Origin: Myxococcaceae bacterium
GTDB taxonomy: Bacteria; Myxococcota; Myxococcia; Myxococcales; Myxococcaceae
DNA: 5,885 nucleotides
Direction: 5' to 3'
NCBI GenBank assembly: GCA_018262385.1
Contig: JAGSPQ010000591.1
Location: 1 to 5,885 of the forward strand
A program made the translations under genes and the position numbers. Positions within the stretch are counted from its first letter, which is position 1. Every line of letters begins with the position of its first letter. The notes beneath the pieces were generated by a model. That model saw only the letters and a list, made by a program, of their open reading frames with translations, did not search any database and was not told where the DNA came from. Shown one piece after another: positions 1 through 5,885 of this stretch.

Positions 1-794
<794 letters not shown>

Positions 795-1159
795 CCTCTG
801 CCGCCGCGATCGGCAGGGGGTGGTGGGCCCTGGCGATCGTGGCCGGCGCCGGGTGTGGTCCCGGGCAGGGCGCGGTGAAGCTGGTCGTCAGCTACGCCGG
901 GCCGCGCGACGCCTGCCTGGTGATCCGGGTCGCTCCGGCCGGCAACTCAGGCAAGGTCGAAGAGCGCCGGCTGGACAAGCTGCCCCACCTCGCCACCCGC
1001 ACCGTCGGGGTGATCCCCACCGCCGGCGAAGGCGACGCGGTGGCGATCACGATCGACGTCCACCAGCGCGGCTGCGAAGGGCAGCAGGTCTGGACCCAGC
1101 AGCTGGCGGCGAAGGCGGCGCGCCCGGCGGCACTGGTCGAGGCGGGGATCCTGGTGCGC

Positions 1160-1832
1160 GATCAGGACGACGACACCTGGGCCGACGGGCGCGGAAGCTT
1201 CGCCGGCGGCCAGCTGCCCGGCACCGACTGCGACGACAGCCGGGCCGAGGTGCACCCGGGCGCGACCGAGCTGTGCAATGGCCTCGACGACGACTGCAAC
1301 GAGGTGCGCGACGACGGGCTGCCGTCGAGGTTCTTCTACGTCGATCTCGACCTCGACGGCTGGGGCAACGCGGGCAGCGACGCCGGGCAGACCGCCTGCT
1401 CCCAGCCCCCCGGCTACGCCGCCGACGAGGGCGACTGCGACGACTTTCGCGAGCGGGTGCACCCGGGCGCGGTCGAGAGCTGCAACGGGGTCGACGACAA
1501 CTGCGACAGCGCCAGCGATGAAGACTTCGGCATCGGCCAGGAGTGCGATGCGGGCAGCAGCTGCAACGCCCGGGTGCAGTGCTCGGACGCCGGCACCGCC
1601 GTCTGTGTCTCCCCCCTGCCGCTGCTCAGCTGGTTCGCCGACGACGACGGGGATGGCCACGGCCAGGCGGATGGGGGTCCGATCCTCTCGTGTCAGCAGC
1701 CGCCGGGCACGATCCCCAACTCGGACGACTGCGACGACACCAACCGCTTCATCCACGTCGGCGCGCGCGAGGTGTGCGACGGGAAGGACGACGACTGCGA
1801 TCCGTCGACGCTCGAGCAGTGCAGCGACGGCG
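1160..1832 (+). repeat. Three MopE-type Asp/Cys repeats in the lipoprotein
   Basis: Three in-frame protein repeats can be read. The first has TDCDDSRAEVHPGATELCNG then LDDDCNE. The second has GDCDDFRERVHPGAVESCNG then VDDNCDS. The third has DDCDDTNRFIHVGAREVCDG then KDDDCDP. Repeats 2 and 3 are preceded by a calcium-loop-like Asp run (DLDLDGWG, DDDGDGHG) and a C..PPG segment. This matches the 'putative metal-binding motif' family named after MopE, which is common in secreted myxobacterial proteins. The third repeat is slightly degenerate (HVGA instead of HPGA). Between repeats 2 and 3 lies a Cys-rich insert (QECDAGSSCNARVQCSDAGTAVC). Metal binding is known or proposed for the family and is not shown here. 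Confidence 0.85.
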
Positions 1833-1870
1833 GGCTGAAGGGGTTCACCCGGTTTCCGATGCCGACCGCC

Positions 1871-2850
1871 AACGCGCAGTGGCGGGCGGTGGCGCCGTTT
1901 GCCCGCGGCTTCGCCTGGGTGGTGGGCGAGAGCAGCCAGATCGCGCTGCGGTACTTCGAGCTGCCGTCCGGGACGCCTCCCCCCGATGGCGGGCTGGACG
2001 GCGGGGCCGACGCGGGCGCCGATGGCGGCCTCGAGGCTTCGGTGACGGCGGGTTTCTCAACTACTCGTCGCGCTGCGTGGGGAACTTCAAGGCGGCGTGG
2101 GCGGCTGCGTCGGGCCGGCTGTACCTGGGGGAGGGCAACAAGATCGCCCGGCTGGACCTCGACGCCGGCTGCGTGCCCGGCTGGTTCACCGTCTCGCCTT
2201 ACAGCGAGGTGACCGGGATCTCGGGGCGGGTCACCCCGGACGGGGGAGTGACGCTGTTCGCGACGGTGCTCGATGGGCGGACCTTCCGGATCGCCGACCT
2301 CGGCCCGGGCGGCTCGAGCAGCGACCGCACCTGGACGCCCGATGCGGGGCCGACCGCGCTGTACACGGTGGCGCCGCTGAGCCGGGACCGCGCGTTCGTC
2401 GGCGGGCAGACCTTCGGGTCGGGCTTCTACTTCGCCCAGCTCGAGGGCGAGGGGAGCTCGGCGGCCCGGGTGCGGCCCGGGGGGCCGGTCGCCCTGCCCT
2501 ACGTGCTGGCCTCGGGGGCGCTGAGCAGCACCCGGGCCTACTTCGCCGGCTACAACAACACGATGTTCACCTGGGACGGCCAGGGGTACCTGCCGATCTC
2601 CGGCCCCGGGCCGGCCACCAGCCACTTCGTCGGCCTGTGCGCCTTCGGCACCGACCACGTGCTGGCGGTCGACACCTCCGCCCGGGTGTGGCGGTACACC
2701 GGGACGCGGCTGGCCGACGGGGGCACCACCGCCGAGCTGTGGGTGGATCTGATGAGCGCCACCAGCGCCCCGCTGCGGGCCCTTGCGGCCACCGCGCCGG
2801 ACGACGTCTGGGTGGTGGGAGACAACAACAGCGTCCTTCACTTCGGCGAG
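1871..2850 (+). repeat. About seven beta-propeller blade repeats
   Basis: After allowing for the frame change, seven related units of about 35-50 residues can be aligned by eye. Each has a hydrophobic strand, a D/G turn, a 'V-F/W-V-G' strand and a 'xxFxW' strand. Examples are WRAVAPFARGFAWVVGE, AAWAAASGRLYLGEGNKIARLDL, YTVAPLSRDRAFVGGQTFGSGFYF, VLASGALSSTRAYFAGYNNTMFTW, FVGLCAFGTDHVLAVDTSARVWRY and LRALAATAPDDVWVVGDNNSVLHF. The unit between the second and third examples (VTGISGRVTPDGGVTLFATVLDGRTFRI) is less regular. Blade 1 is in the upstream frame and blades 2-7 in the downstream frame. The fold assignment is pattern-based. Confidence 0.6.
2033..2040 (+). other. Frameshift site (one G apparently missing)
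   Basis: Upstream of this point the meaningful frame has codons starting at positions equal to 2 modulo 3; downstream it is 1 modulo 3. Reading GAG at 2033-2035 and adding one G before GCTTC gives Leu-Glu-Gly-Phe-Gly-Asp-Gly-Gly. This continues the Asp/Ala/Gly linker without a break. No heptameric slippery site of the X XXY YYZ type is visible, so programmed frameshifting is unlikely. The site lies in a G+C-rich, low-complexity stretch prone to slippage or base-calling error. Confidence 0.75.
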
Positions 2851-2859
2851 TGATCGAAG

Positions 2860-2889
2860 TTGGCAACCGCAAATCTAAGGTGCTAGGAG
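2860..2889 (+). promoter_or_regulatory. Possible promoter for the tRNA/tadA array
   Basis: TTGGCA at 2860-2865 matches five of six bases of a -35 box. It is followed after 18 nt by TAGGAG (2884-2889), a poor -10 box preceded by an extended TGC. The bases just downstream are very G+C-rich, as in growth-rate-controlled stable-RNA promoters. It is the best candidate in the 91-nt gap between the lipoprotein gene and the first tRNA, but the -10 box is weak. No terminator is visible upstream, so readthrough from serS is also possible. Confidence 0.25.
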
Positions 2890-2944
2890 GCGCGTCTCTT
2901 CACCGTCAGCAGACGAGGTGGGGGCGCGTCGGTCCGCAGTCGAG

Positions 2945-3031
2945 GGAGCAGTGGCCGAGCGGCTGAAGGCGGCGGTCTTGAAAACCGTTAAGGGTGAAAG
3001 CCCTTCGAAGGTTCGAATCCTTCCTGCTCCG
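2945..3031 (+). tRNA. tRNA-Ser(UGA)
   Basis: Class II tRNA of 87 nt. The acceptor GGAGCAG pairs with CTGCTCC (3024-3030) and the discriminator is G3031. The anticodon stem GCGGT/ACCGT encloses the loop CTTGAAA, with anticodon TGA at 2979-2981. The long variable arm (AAGGG/CCCTT) is typical of tRNA-Ser. The T loop is TTCGAAT. CCA is not encoded. It reads UCA and, depending on U34 modification, other UCN codons. It is the first RNA of the array, 91 nt after the lipoprotein stop. Confidence 0.97.
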
Positions 3032-3070
3032 AGACAGCTGTAGAAGTTTGGCTCTTTGAAATGAAATGAC

Positions 3071-3160
3071 GGAGAGTTGGCCGAGCGGCTGAAGGCGCAG
3101 GTTTGCTAAACCTGTATACTGGCAACGGTATCGAGGGTTCGAATCCCTCACTCTCCACCA
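3071..3160 (+). tRNA. tRNA-Ser(GCU)
   Basis: Class II tRNA whose acceptor GGAGAGT pairs with ACTCTCC (3150-3156). The anticodon stem CAGGT/ACCTG holds the loop TTGCTAA, with anticodon GCT at 3105-3107. It reads AGU and AGC. The variable arm (ATAC...GTAT) is long. It differs from the other three tRNA-Ser genes here in two ways: the discriminator is A3157 rather than G, and CCA appears to be encoded (3158-3160). It lies 39 nt after tRNA-Ser(UGA). Confidence 0.96.
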
Positions 3161-3169
3161 AGTTTTTGG

Positions 3170-3243
3170 GCTCCCTTAGCTCAGCTGGATAGAGCGTTGG
3201 ACTACGAATCCAAAGGCCAGTGGTTCGAATCCACTAGGGAGCA
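3170..3243 (+). tRNA. tRNA-Arg(ACG), substrate of TadA
   Basis: Class I tRNA of 74 nt. The acceptor GCTCCCT pairs with AGGGAGC and the discriminator is A3243; CCA is not encoded. The anticodon stem TTGGA/TCCAA holds the loop CTACGAA, with anticodon ACG at 3204-3206. The loop is identical to that of E. coli tRNA-Arg(ACG), the established substrate for A34-to-inosine editing by TadA. With I34 it reads CGU, CGC and CGA. It starts 9 nt after tRNA-Ser(GCU) and ends 11 nt before the tadA start codon. Confidence 0.97.
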
Positions 3244-3244
3244 C

Positions 3245-3250
3245 AGGAAA
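3245..3250 (+). promoter_or_regulatory. tadA ribosome binding site abutting the tRNA-Arg 3' end
   Basis: AGGAAA begins two bases after the tRNA-Arg discriminator base. Its AGGA core (3245-3248) is 6 nt upstream of the GTG at 3255, good spacing, and this decides the start. The whole leader between the tRNA and the start codon is only 11 nt, so 3'-end maturation of the tRNA and ribosome loading compete for the same bases. Confidence 0.7.
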
Positions 3251-3254
3251 CGCT

Positions 3255-3719
3255 GTGGATGCACAATTCATGACCCAGGCGCTGCAGTTGGCGCAGCAAG
3301 CGGGACAGCTGGGTGAGGTACCGGTAGGCGCGGTGGTGGTGGTGGGCGGCGAGGTGGTCGGGCGCGGCTACAACCGGCGCGAGGTGGACTCCGATCCGCT
3401 CTCGCACGCCGAGCTGAAGGCGATCGCCGAAGCAAGCCAGAAGCTGAAGTCGTGGCGGTTGAGTGAGGCGACGCTGTACGTGACGTTGGAGCCCTGCACG
3501 ATGTGCGCAGGGGCGCTGATTCAGGCGCGGCTGGGACGGCTGGTGTTTGGAGCGAAGGATCCCAAGGCAGGAGCGGTCGGAAGCCTGTACAACCTGCTGA
3601 AGGATGACCGGCTGAACCACGAAGTCGAAGTGACCAGCGGGGTGCTGGAGCAGGAGTGCGGCAAGATCTTGAAAGACTTCTTCGTCGCGCTGCGGGGGCG
3701 GAAGAAGGCAGACCGATAG
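3255..3719 (+). CDS. tadA: tRNA-specific adenosine deaminase TadA
   Basis: Deaminates A34 of tRNA-Arg(ACG) to inosine in the cytoplasm, allowing one tRNA to read CGU/CGC/CGA. The protein has 154 aa, a normal length for the family. The N-terminal GEVPVGAVVV strand is followed by the zinc/catalytic motif HAE (H51, E53) and by LYVTLEPCTMCAGA (C81 and C84 as the other zinc ligands). GALIQARLGRLVFGAKDPKAGAVGS and the C-terminal LNHEVEVTSGVLEQECGKILKDFF closely match known bacterial TadA. I chose the GTG at 3255 for its good Shine-Dalgarno spacing and because it gives the usual N-terminal helix; ATG 3270 is the alternative. The TAG stop is 5 nt before tRNA-Ser(CGA). The gene lies inside a tRNA array and was probably co-transcribed with its substrate. 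All key residues are present. Confidence 0.97.
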   Translation: MDAQFMTQALQLAQQAGQLGEVPVGAVVVVGGEVVGRGYNRREVDSDPLSHAELKAIAEASQKLKSWRLSEATLYVTLEPCTMCAGALIQARLGRLVFGAKDPKAGAVGSLYNLLKDDRLNHEVEVTSGVLEQECGKILKDFFVALRGRKKADR

Positions 3720-3724
3720 CTGTT

Positions 3725-3811
3725 GGAGAGCTGGCCGAGTGGTCGAAGGCACCTGACTCGAAATCAGGCGTACCGGTAACGGTACCGTAGGTTCGAATCC
3801 TACGCTCTCCG
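3725..3811 (+). tRNA. tRNA-Ser(CGA)
   Basis: Class II tRNA of 87 nt. The acceptor GGAGAGC pairs with GCTCTCC (3804-3810) and the discriminator is G3811. The anticodon stem CCTGA/TCAGG holds the loop CTCGAAA, with anticodon CGA at 3759-3761. The variable arm has a perfect 6-bp stem (GTACCG/CGGTAC). CCA is not encoded. It reads UCG, the codon expected to be common in this G+C-rich genome. Its 5' end is only 5 nt past the tadA stop. Confidence 0.97.
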
Positions 3812-3824
3812 CATAGAGGGCCAG

Positions 3825-3911
3825 GGAGAGGTGGCCGAGTGGCTGAAGGCGCACGCCTGGAAAGCGTGTGAACTGGAAACGGTTTCGTGGGTTCGAATCC
3901 CACCCTCTCCG
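3825..3911 (+). tRNA. tRNA-Ser(GGA)
   Basis: Class II tRNA of 87 nt. The acceptor GGAGAGG pairs with CCTCTCC (3904-3910) and the discriminator is G3911. The anticodon stem CACGC/GCGTG holds the loop CTGGAAA, with anticodon GGA at 3859-3861. It has a long variable arm and no encoded CCA. It reads UCC and UCU, completing the serine set. It follows tRNA-Ser(CGA) by 13 nt and precedes the SRP RNA by about 15 nt. Confidence 0.97.
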
Positions 3912-3926
3912 CTGTATGAGTTTTGT

Positions 3927-4007
3927 GGTCGGGACAACGCGGGGCCGTGAACCCCGCCAGGTCCGGAAGGAAGCAACGGTAGCGTTACTTCGCGTGTGTC
4001 CCGGCCG
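3927..4007 (+). ncRNA. ffs: Small signal recognition particle RNA (4.5S type)
   Basis: RNA core of the signal recognition particle. It binds Ffh (SRP54) and directs nascent membrane and secreted proteins to FtsY and the translocon. The invariant helix 8 is clear: GTGAACCCCGCCAGG, TCC, the GGAA tetraloop (3965-3968), then GGAAGCAACGG, including the conserved AGG/AGCA internal loop. The ends GGTCGGGACA and TGTCCCGGCC pair to close the long hairpin. Its length of about 80 nt fits the small bacterial form without an Alu domain. The exact ends are estimated from the pairing (within a few bases). It is the last RNA of the tRNA/tadA array. Confidence 0.95.
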
Positions 4008-4014
4008 TCTTTTT
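3998..4014 (+). terminator. Likely terminator of the RNA array (SRP closing stem plus T-run)
   Basis: The closing stem of the SRP RNA (GGTCGGG/CCCGGCC) is followed within a few bases by TTTTT at 4010-4014. The RNA's own end helix may thus serve as an intrinsic terminator. The T-run is short, so termination could be partial. Confidence 0.5.
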
Positions 4015-4017
4015 GTT

Positions 4018-4057
4018 CGAGCGCGTCGCATCCTGAACTGGGGATGCGACGCGCTTG
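4018..4057 (+). promoter_or_regulatory. 16-bp hairpin between ffs and the next gene
   Basis: The left arm is 4018-4033 and the right arm 4042-4057, with one G-U pair and an 8-nt loop (TGAACTGG). The inner 13 bp are perfect (GCGCGTCGCATCC against GGATGCGACGCGC). No T-run follows, so it is not a standard intrinsic terminator. Its right arm ends 8 bases before the GGAGG of the next gene. It could be a backup terminator or a leader element affecting expression of the 4073 gene. Confidence 0.6.
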
Positions 4058-4072
4058 GTGTTTCGGAGGCAG

Positions 4073-4726
4073 ATGGAAAGCAGTGAGGTGGTAAAAGGCT
4101 CCGTGGCCGCGGCTCCTCCCTCGGATTTCGGAATCGACCTCGTCTCGCGAATTGGCGTGCGCCTGGGCGAAGGCGGCTTCAAACGGCGCGAGGCGGGGAT
4201 CTATACCAAGGAGCTGTCGTCCGACGTGCTCGGCTGGGTGGGGATCCACCTCACCGGGAAGAAGGCCGACGGGCTGCTCTACGTCGACCCGATCGTGGGG
4301 ATTCGTCACCAGCAGATCGAAGCGAAGTGGGCGAAGCTCTTGGGCGAGAAGCCGCATCCGTACCTGCTGCCGACGCTGAGCACCAACGCCGGGTTCCTCG
4401 GGCCCCGCCGCGAGCACAAGGAGTGGGGCTTCGAGGAAGGAAGGGACAACACCTCGATCATCGCCCGGCTCGCGCGCTTCGTGCTGAGCACCGGGCTGCA
4501 GTTCATGAAAGAGACGGCTTCGCTGAACAAGATCCTCGAGCGGACGGACATGATGGTCCCCGACTCCGTGCTGTTCCGGGTGCCGATCATCCACTGGCTG
4601 ACCGGCGACGAAGAGCAGGTGCGGGTCACCTTGCGGGGCGAGATCGCCAACACCCGCAAGCGGAAGGACAAGACGATCGAGCAGTACCGGGTCTTCGCCA
4701 AGAAGCTGATGGGTGAGTTGGAATAG
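4073..4726 (+). CDS. Conserved-looking protein of unknown function (217 aa)
   Basis: I do not recognise this protein with confidence. I chose the ATG at 4073, with GGAGG at 4065-4069 (spacing 3 nt, rather short). An upstream in-frame TTG at 4055 lies inside the hairpin arm and is unlikely. The protein has no signal peptide or membrane segment and is probably cytoplasmic. Visible parts are an N-terminal helix (SDFGIDLVSRIGVRLGE), the segment GGFKRREAGIYTKELSSDVLGWVGIHL, a central region LYVDPIVGIRHQQIEAKW, and a basic C-terminal helix (TRKRKDKTIEQYRVFAKKLMG). The 'GFKRR...Y.K.L...GWVGIHL' pattern is faintly like small DUF4304-type proteins, but this is weak. Codon use matches the neighbours and supports real coding. 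Its place next to ffs, where some bacteria have dnaX, says nothing definite about function; it is not DnaX. Confidence 0.82.
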   Translation: MESSEVVKGSVAAAPPSDFGIDLVSRIGVRLGEGGFKRREAGIYTKELSSDVLGWVGIHLTGKKADGLLYVDPIVGIRHQQIEAKWAKLLGEKPHPYLLPTLSTNAGFLGPRREHKEWGFEEGRDNTSIIARLARFVLSTGLQFMKETASLNKILERTDMMVPDSVLFRVPIIHWLTGDEEQVRVTLRGEIANTRKRKDKTIEQYRVFAKKLMGELE

Positions 4727-4761
4727 GCTTCGCGCCTCTGCCCCGATCTCGGCCGTCGCGG

Positions 4762-4781
4762 GTTGGTGACGACTCACCAAC
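4762..4781 (+). terminator. Possible hairpin terminator after the unknown gene
   Basis: A perfect 8-bp stem (GTTGGTGA/TCACCAAC) with a CGAC loop lies 35 nt after the stop at 4724-4726, within the 123-nt gap. G+C-rich palindromic sequence (GGCCGGCC) follows and no T-run is present. It could instead be an operator. The rest of the gap shows a CCCC plus seven-G run (4804-4814) and no clear promoter. Confidence 0.3.
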
Positions 4782-4849
4782 GGCCGGCCGGGTCGCGTTG
4801 AATCCCCGGGGGGGACTTGCGACAGTCCGCGCAATTTCCCCGAGGCCCC

Positions 4850-5885
4850 ATGCCCCCGATTCGCCCCACGTCGTCGACTGCGACGACCCCGAAGCTGACC
4901 GTCCGCGGCACCCGCACCGAGGTCGCCACCCGGCCTGACGCGCCGAAGGCGACCGCCCGCGCGACGACCGACGGGGTGTCCCAGCCGCGCAGCCGGCGAC
5001 TCGACCTCTCTCCGGGAGCGCCCTCTTCGCGGCCGCCGGCCGGCGCCTCGGCGGATCGGCTGTGGCGGACCACCCCCACCAGCCGGGTGACGCTGCCGAT
5101 CTCGAAGGGCGCGACCCAGATCCTCGATCGGGCCACCTTCGAGAAGCTCGCCCGCCGGGACGACGTGCCCGGAGCGCTCGGGGTGCGGGAAGTGAAGTTC
5201 CTGATGACCGGGGTCGACGGGCCCGACCCGCAGGTCTACTTCATCAACACCAACAACTGCGTCTACCACTACGACTTCGCGACCAAGGCGCTCGGGATGG
5301 GGATCCCGCTCGAGCAGTTCAACGCCCAGACCTACTTCAAGGACGATCGGAAGAACCTCGCCGGGACGATCATCGCCCACGACAACTTCGAGGCCGGGAA
5401 CAAGAAGGGGATGTACGCGATGGAGTTCTGGCCCACCGATCCGGTGAAGGCCAGGCACGTCGCGGCCGCCTACGCGGCGCTCACCAAGGCGATGCCGTTC
5501 GCCAAGGGGCAGATCGCCTACCACCCGGCGGGCGAGACGCAGGAGGCGCTGTTCGCCAAAGAGAAGGCGAAGCTGACCCAGCTGGGGGTGAAGTCGATCA
5601 GCACCACCGCCCTGTTCAAGAACGTCACCTACGCGCCGCTCAACCTCGGCGAAGGCTACGGGATGCTGCGGGTGATCGAGCCCGGGTCGCGGCCGCCGAG
5701 CGCGCGCGACGTGGTGATCTTCAAGTCGCTGCCCAACGATCTGACCCACGTCGGCGGCGTGATCAGCGAGGCGCCGCAGACGCCGCTGTCGCACATCAAC
5801 CTGAAGGCGAAGCAGAACGACACCCCCAACGCGTTCATCAAGGACGCGGCGACGGATCCGCGGATCGCTCCGTTCATCGGCAAGC
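4850..5885 (+). CDS. Phosphohistidine-swivel (PEP-utilizer/dikinase-like) protein, N-terminal part
   Basis: The frame is open from 4802 to the window end; the 3' end is missing. I chose ATG 4850, with a weak GAGG at 4842-4845 and an in-frame TGA upstream at 4799. It gives 345 visible residues. Residues 1-72 are rich in Pro, Thr, Ser and Arg and look disordered, with no signal peptide. Residues about 75-290 form a globular region (for example VYFINTNNCVYHYDF at 129-143) that I do not recognise. Residues about 285-345 resemble the mobile phosphohistidine domain of PEP-utilising enzymes: VGGVISEAPQTPLSHINLKA, with H315 where the phosphorylated His sits, then a DTPNAF segment equivalent to the usual G-I-P-A. 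In PEP synthase an ATP-grasp domain precedes the swivel; here none does, so any ATP-binding domain should follow, the order seen in glucan water dikinases. Function is inferred from this motif only. Confidence 0.78.
   Translation, partial: MPPIRPTSSTATTPKLTVRGTRTEVATRPDAPKATARATTDGVSQPRSRRLDLSPGAPSSRPPAGASADRLWRTTPTSRVTLPISKGATQILDRATFEKLARRDDVPGALGVREVKFLMTGVDGPDPQVYFINTNNCVYHYDFATKALGMGIPLEQFNAQTYFKDDRKNLAGTIIAHDNFEAGNKKGMYAMEFWPTDPVKARHVAAAYAALTKAMPFAKGQIAYHPAGETQEALFAKEKAKLTQLGVKSISTTALFKNVTYAPLNLGEGYGMLRVIEPGSRPPSARDVVIFKSLPNDLTHVGGVISEAPQTPLSHINLKAKQNDTPNAFIKDAATDPRIAPFIGK

Noticed and set aside
2030..2045. Programmed -1 ribosomal frameshift in the lipoprotein gene
   Set aside because: No heptameric slippery sequence and no clear downstream pseudoknot; a missing G explains the change more simply.
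947..2841. Long - strand frames (269 and 382 aa) opposite the lipoprotein gene
   Set aside because: Val/Ala/Gly/Pro/Arg-rich shadows of GAC/GCC-rich coding repeats, with no recognisable motif.
2097..2966. 289-aa + strand frame overlapping the propeller and running into tRNA-Ser(UGA)
   Set aside because: The sequence is low-complexity Arg/Gly/Pro and runs into a tRNA; the other frame gives clear blade repeats.
2906..3151. 81-aa - strand frame containing 'RDSNPR...LQPLGH'-like text
   Set aside because: This is the reverse complement of the two tRNA-Ser genes. Such antisense-tRNA products are a known spurious class in protein databases.
2945..3911. tRNA array as an integration site for a mobile element
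   Set aside because: No integrase, no repeated tRNA 3' fragment and no foreign-looking genes; shared bases among the tRNAs are normal tRNA-Ser conservation.
3234..4031. - strand frames (265 and 211 aa) over tadA, with 'GFEPT' and 'WDSNPRNRF' segments
   Set aside because: They are shadows of tadA and antisense reads of tRNA-Ser genes; tadA itself has full family motifs on the + strand.
4055..4072. Upstream TTG start for the 217-aa protein
   Set aside because: It lies within the hairpin right arm and has no Shine-Dalgarno; ATG 4073 follows GGAGG.
3800..5794. 664-aa open frame on the - strand across the SRP RNA, two genes and a tRNA
   Set aside because: It is antisense to two well-supported coding regions and to structured RNAs, with biased composition expected from G+C-rich shadow frames. 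Its C-terminal part is simply the reverse strand of tRNA-Ser(GGA).

Overview
The window looks like chromosomal DNA of a G+C-rich bacterium. Third codon positions are almost all G or C, and starts are ATG or GTG. A MopE-repeat/beta-propeller lipoprotein and a phosphohistidine 'swivel' protein both suggest a myxobacterium-like member of the Myxococcota (former Deltaproteobacteria). That placement is inferred from style and cannot be proven here. Everything real that I can support lies on the + strand.

Layout. (1) 1-794: 3' two thirds of serS (seryl-tRNA synthetase). (2) 791-2853: a gene overlapping the serS stop by ATGA. It encodes a secreted, probably lipid-anchored protein with three MopE-type Asp/Cys repeats and a C-terminal beta-propeller of about seven blades. 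As given, it carries a single-base frameshift near 2035, in the linker between blade 1 and blade 2. (3) 2945-4014: a very compact RNA-rich array: tRNA-Ser(UGA), tRNA-Ser(GCU), tRNA-Arg(ACG), tadA, tRNA-Ser(CGA), tRNA-Ser(GGA), and the small SRP RNA (ffs) with a T-run. (4) A 16-bp hairpin, then a 217-aa protein of unknown function (4073-4726). (5) 4850-5885: the 5' part of a long protein with a disordered N-terminus and a phosphohistidine swivel motif near its visible end.

How the parts fit. The central region is a decoding module. SerRS and four serine isoacceptors (UGA, GGA, CGA, GCU) read all six serine codons within about 4 kb. TadA, which converts A34 of tRNA-Arg(ACG) to inosine, is encoded 11 nt downstream of that same tRNA. 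tadA is closely flanked by tRNAs (11 nt before its GTG, 5 nt after its stop), so ordinary tRNA maturation should cut its mRNA out of the precursor. Its Shine-Dalgarno sequence lies right at the tRNA-Arg 3' end. In Bacillus subtilis, serS, a tRNA-Ser, tadA, the SRP RNA and dnaX are also near one another, so part of this neighbourhood is known elsewhere. The full serine set, the adjacent substrate tRNA and the tRNA-bounded tadA message are the most notable points. I saw no CRISPR array, insertion sequence, integrase or phage gene.
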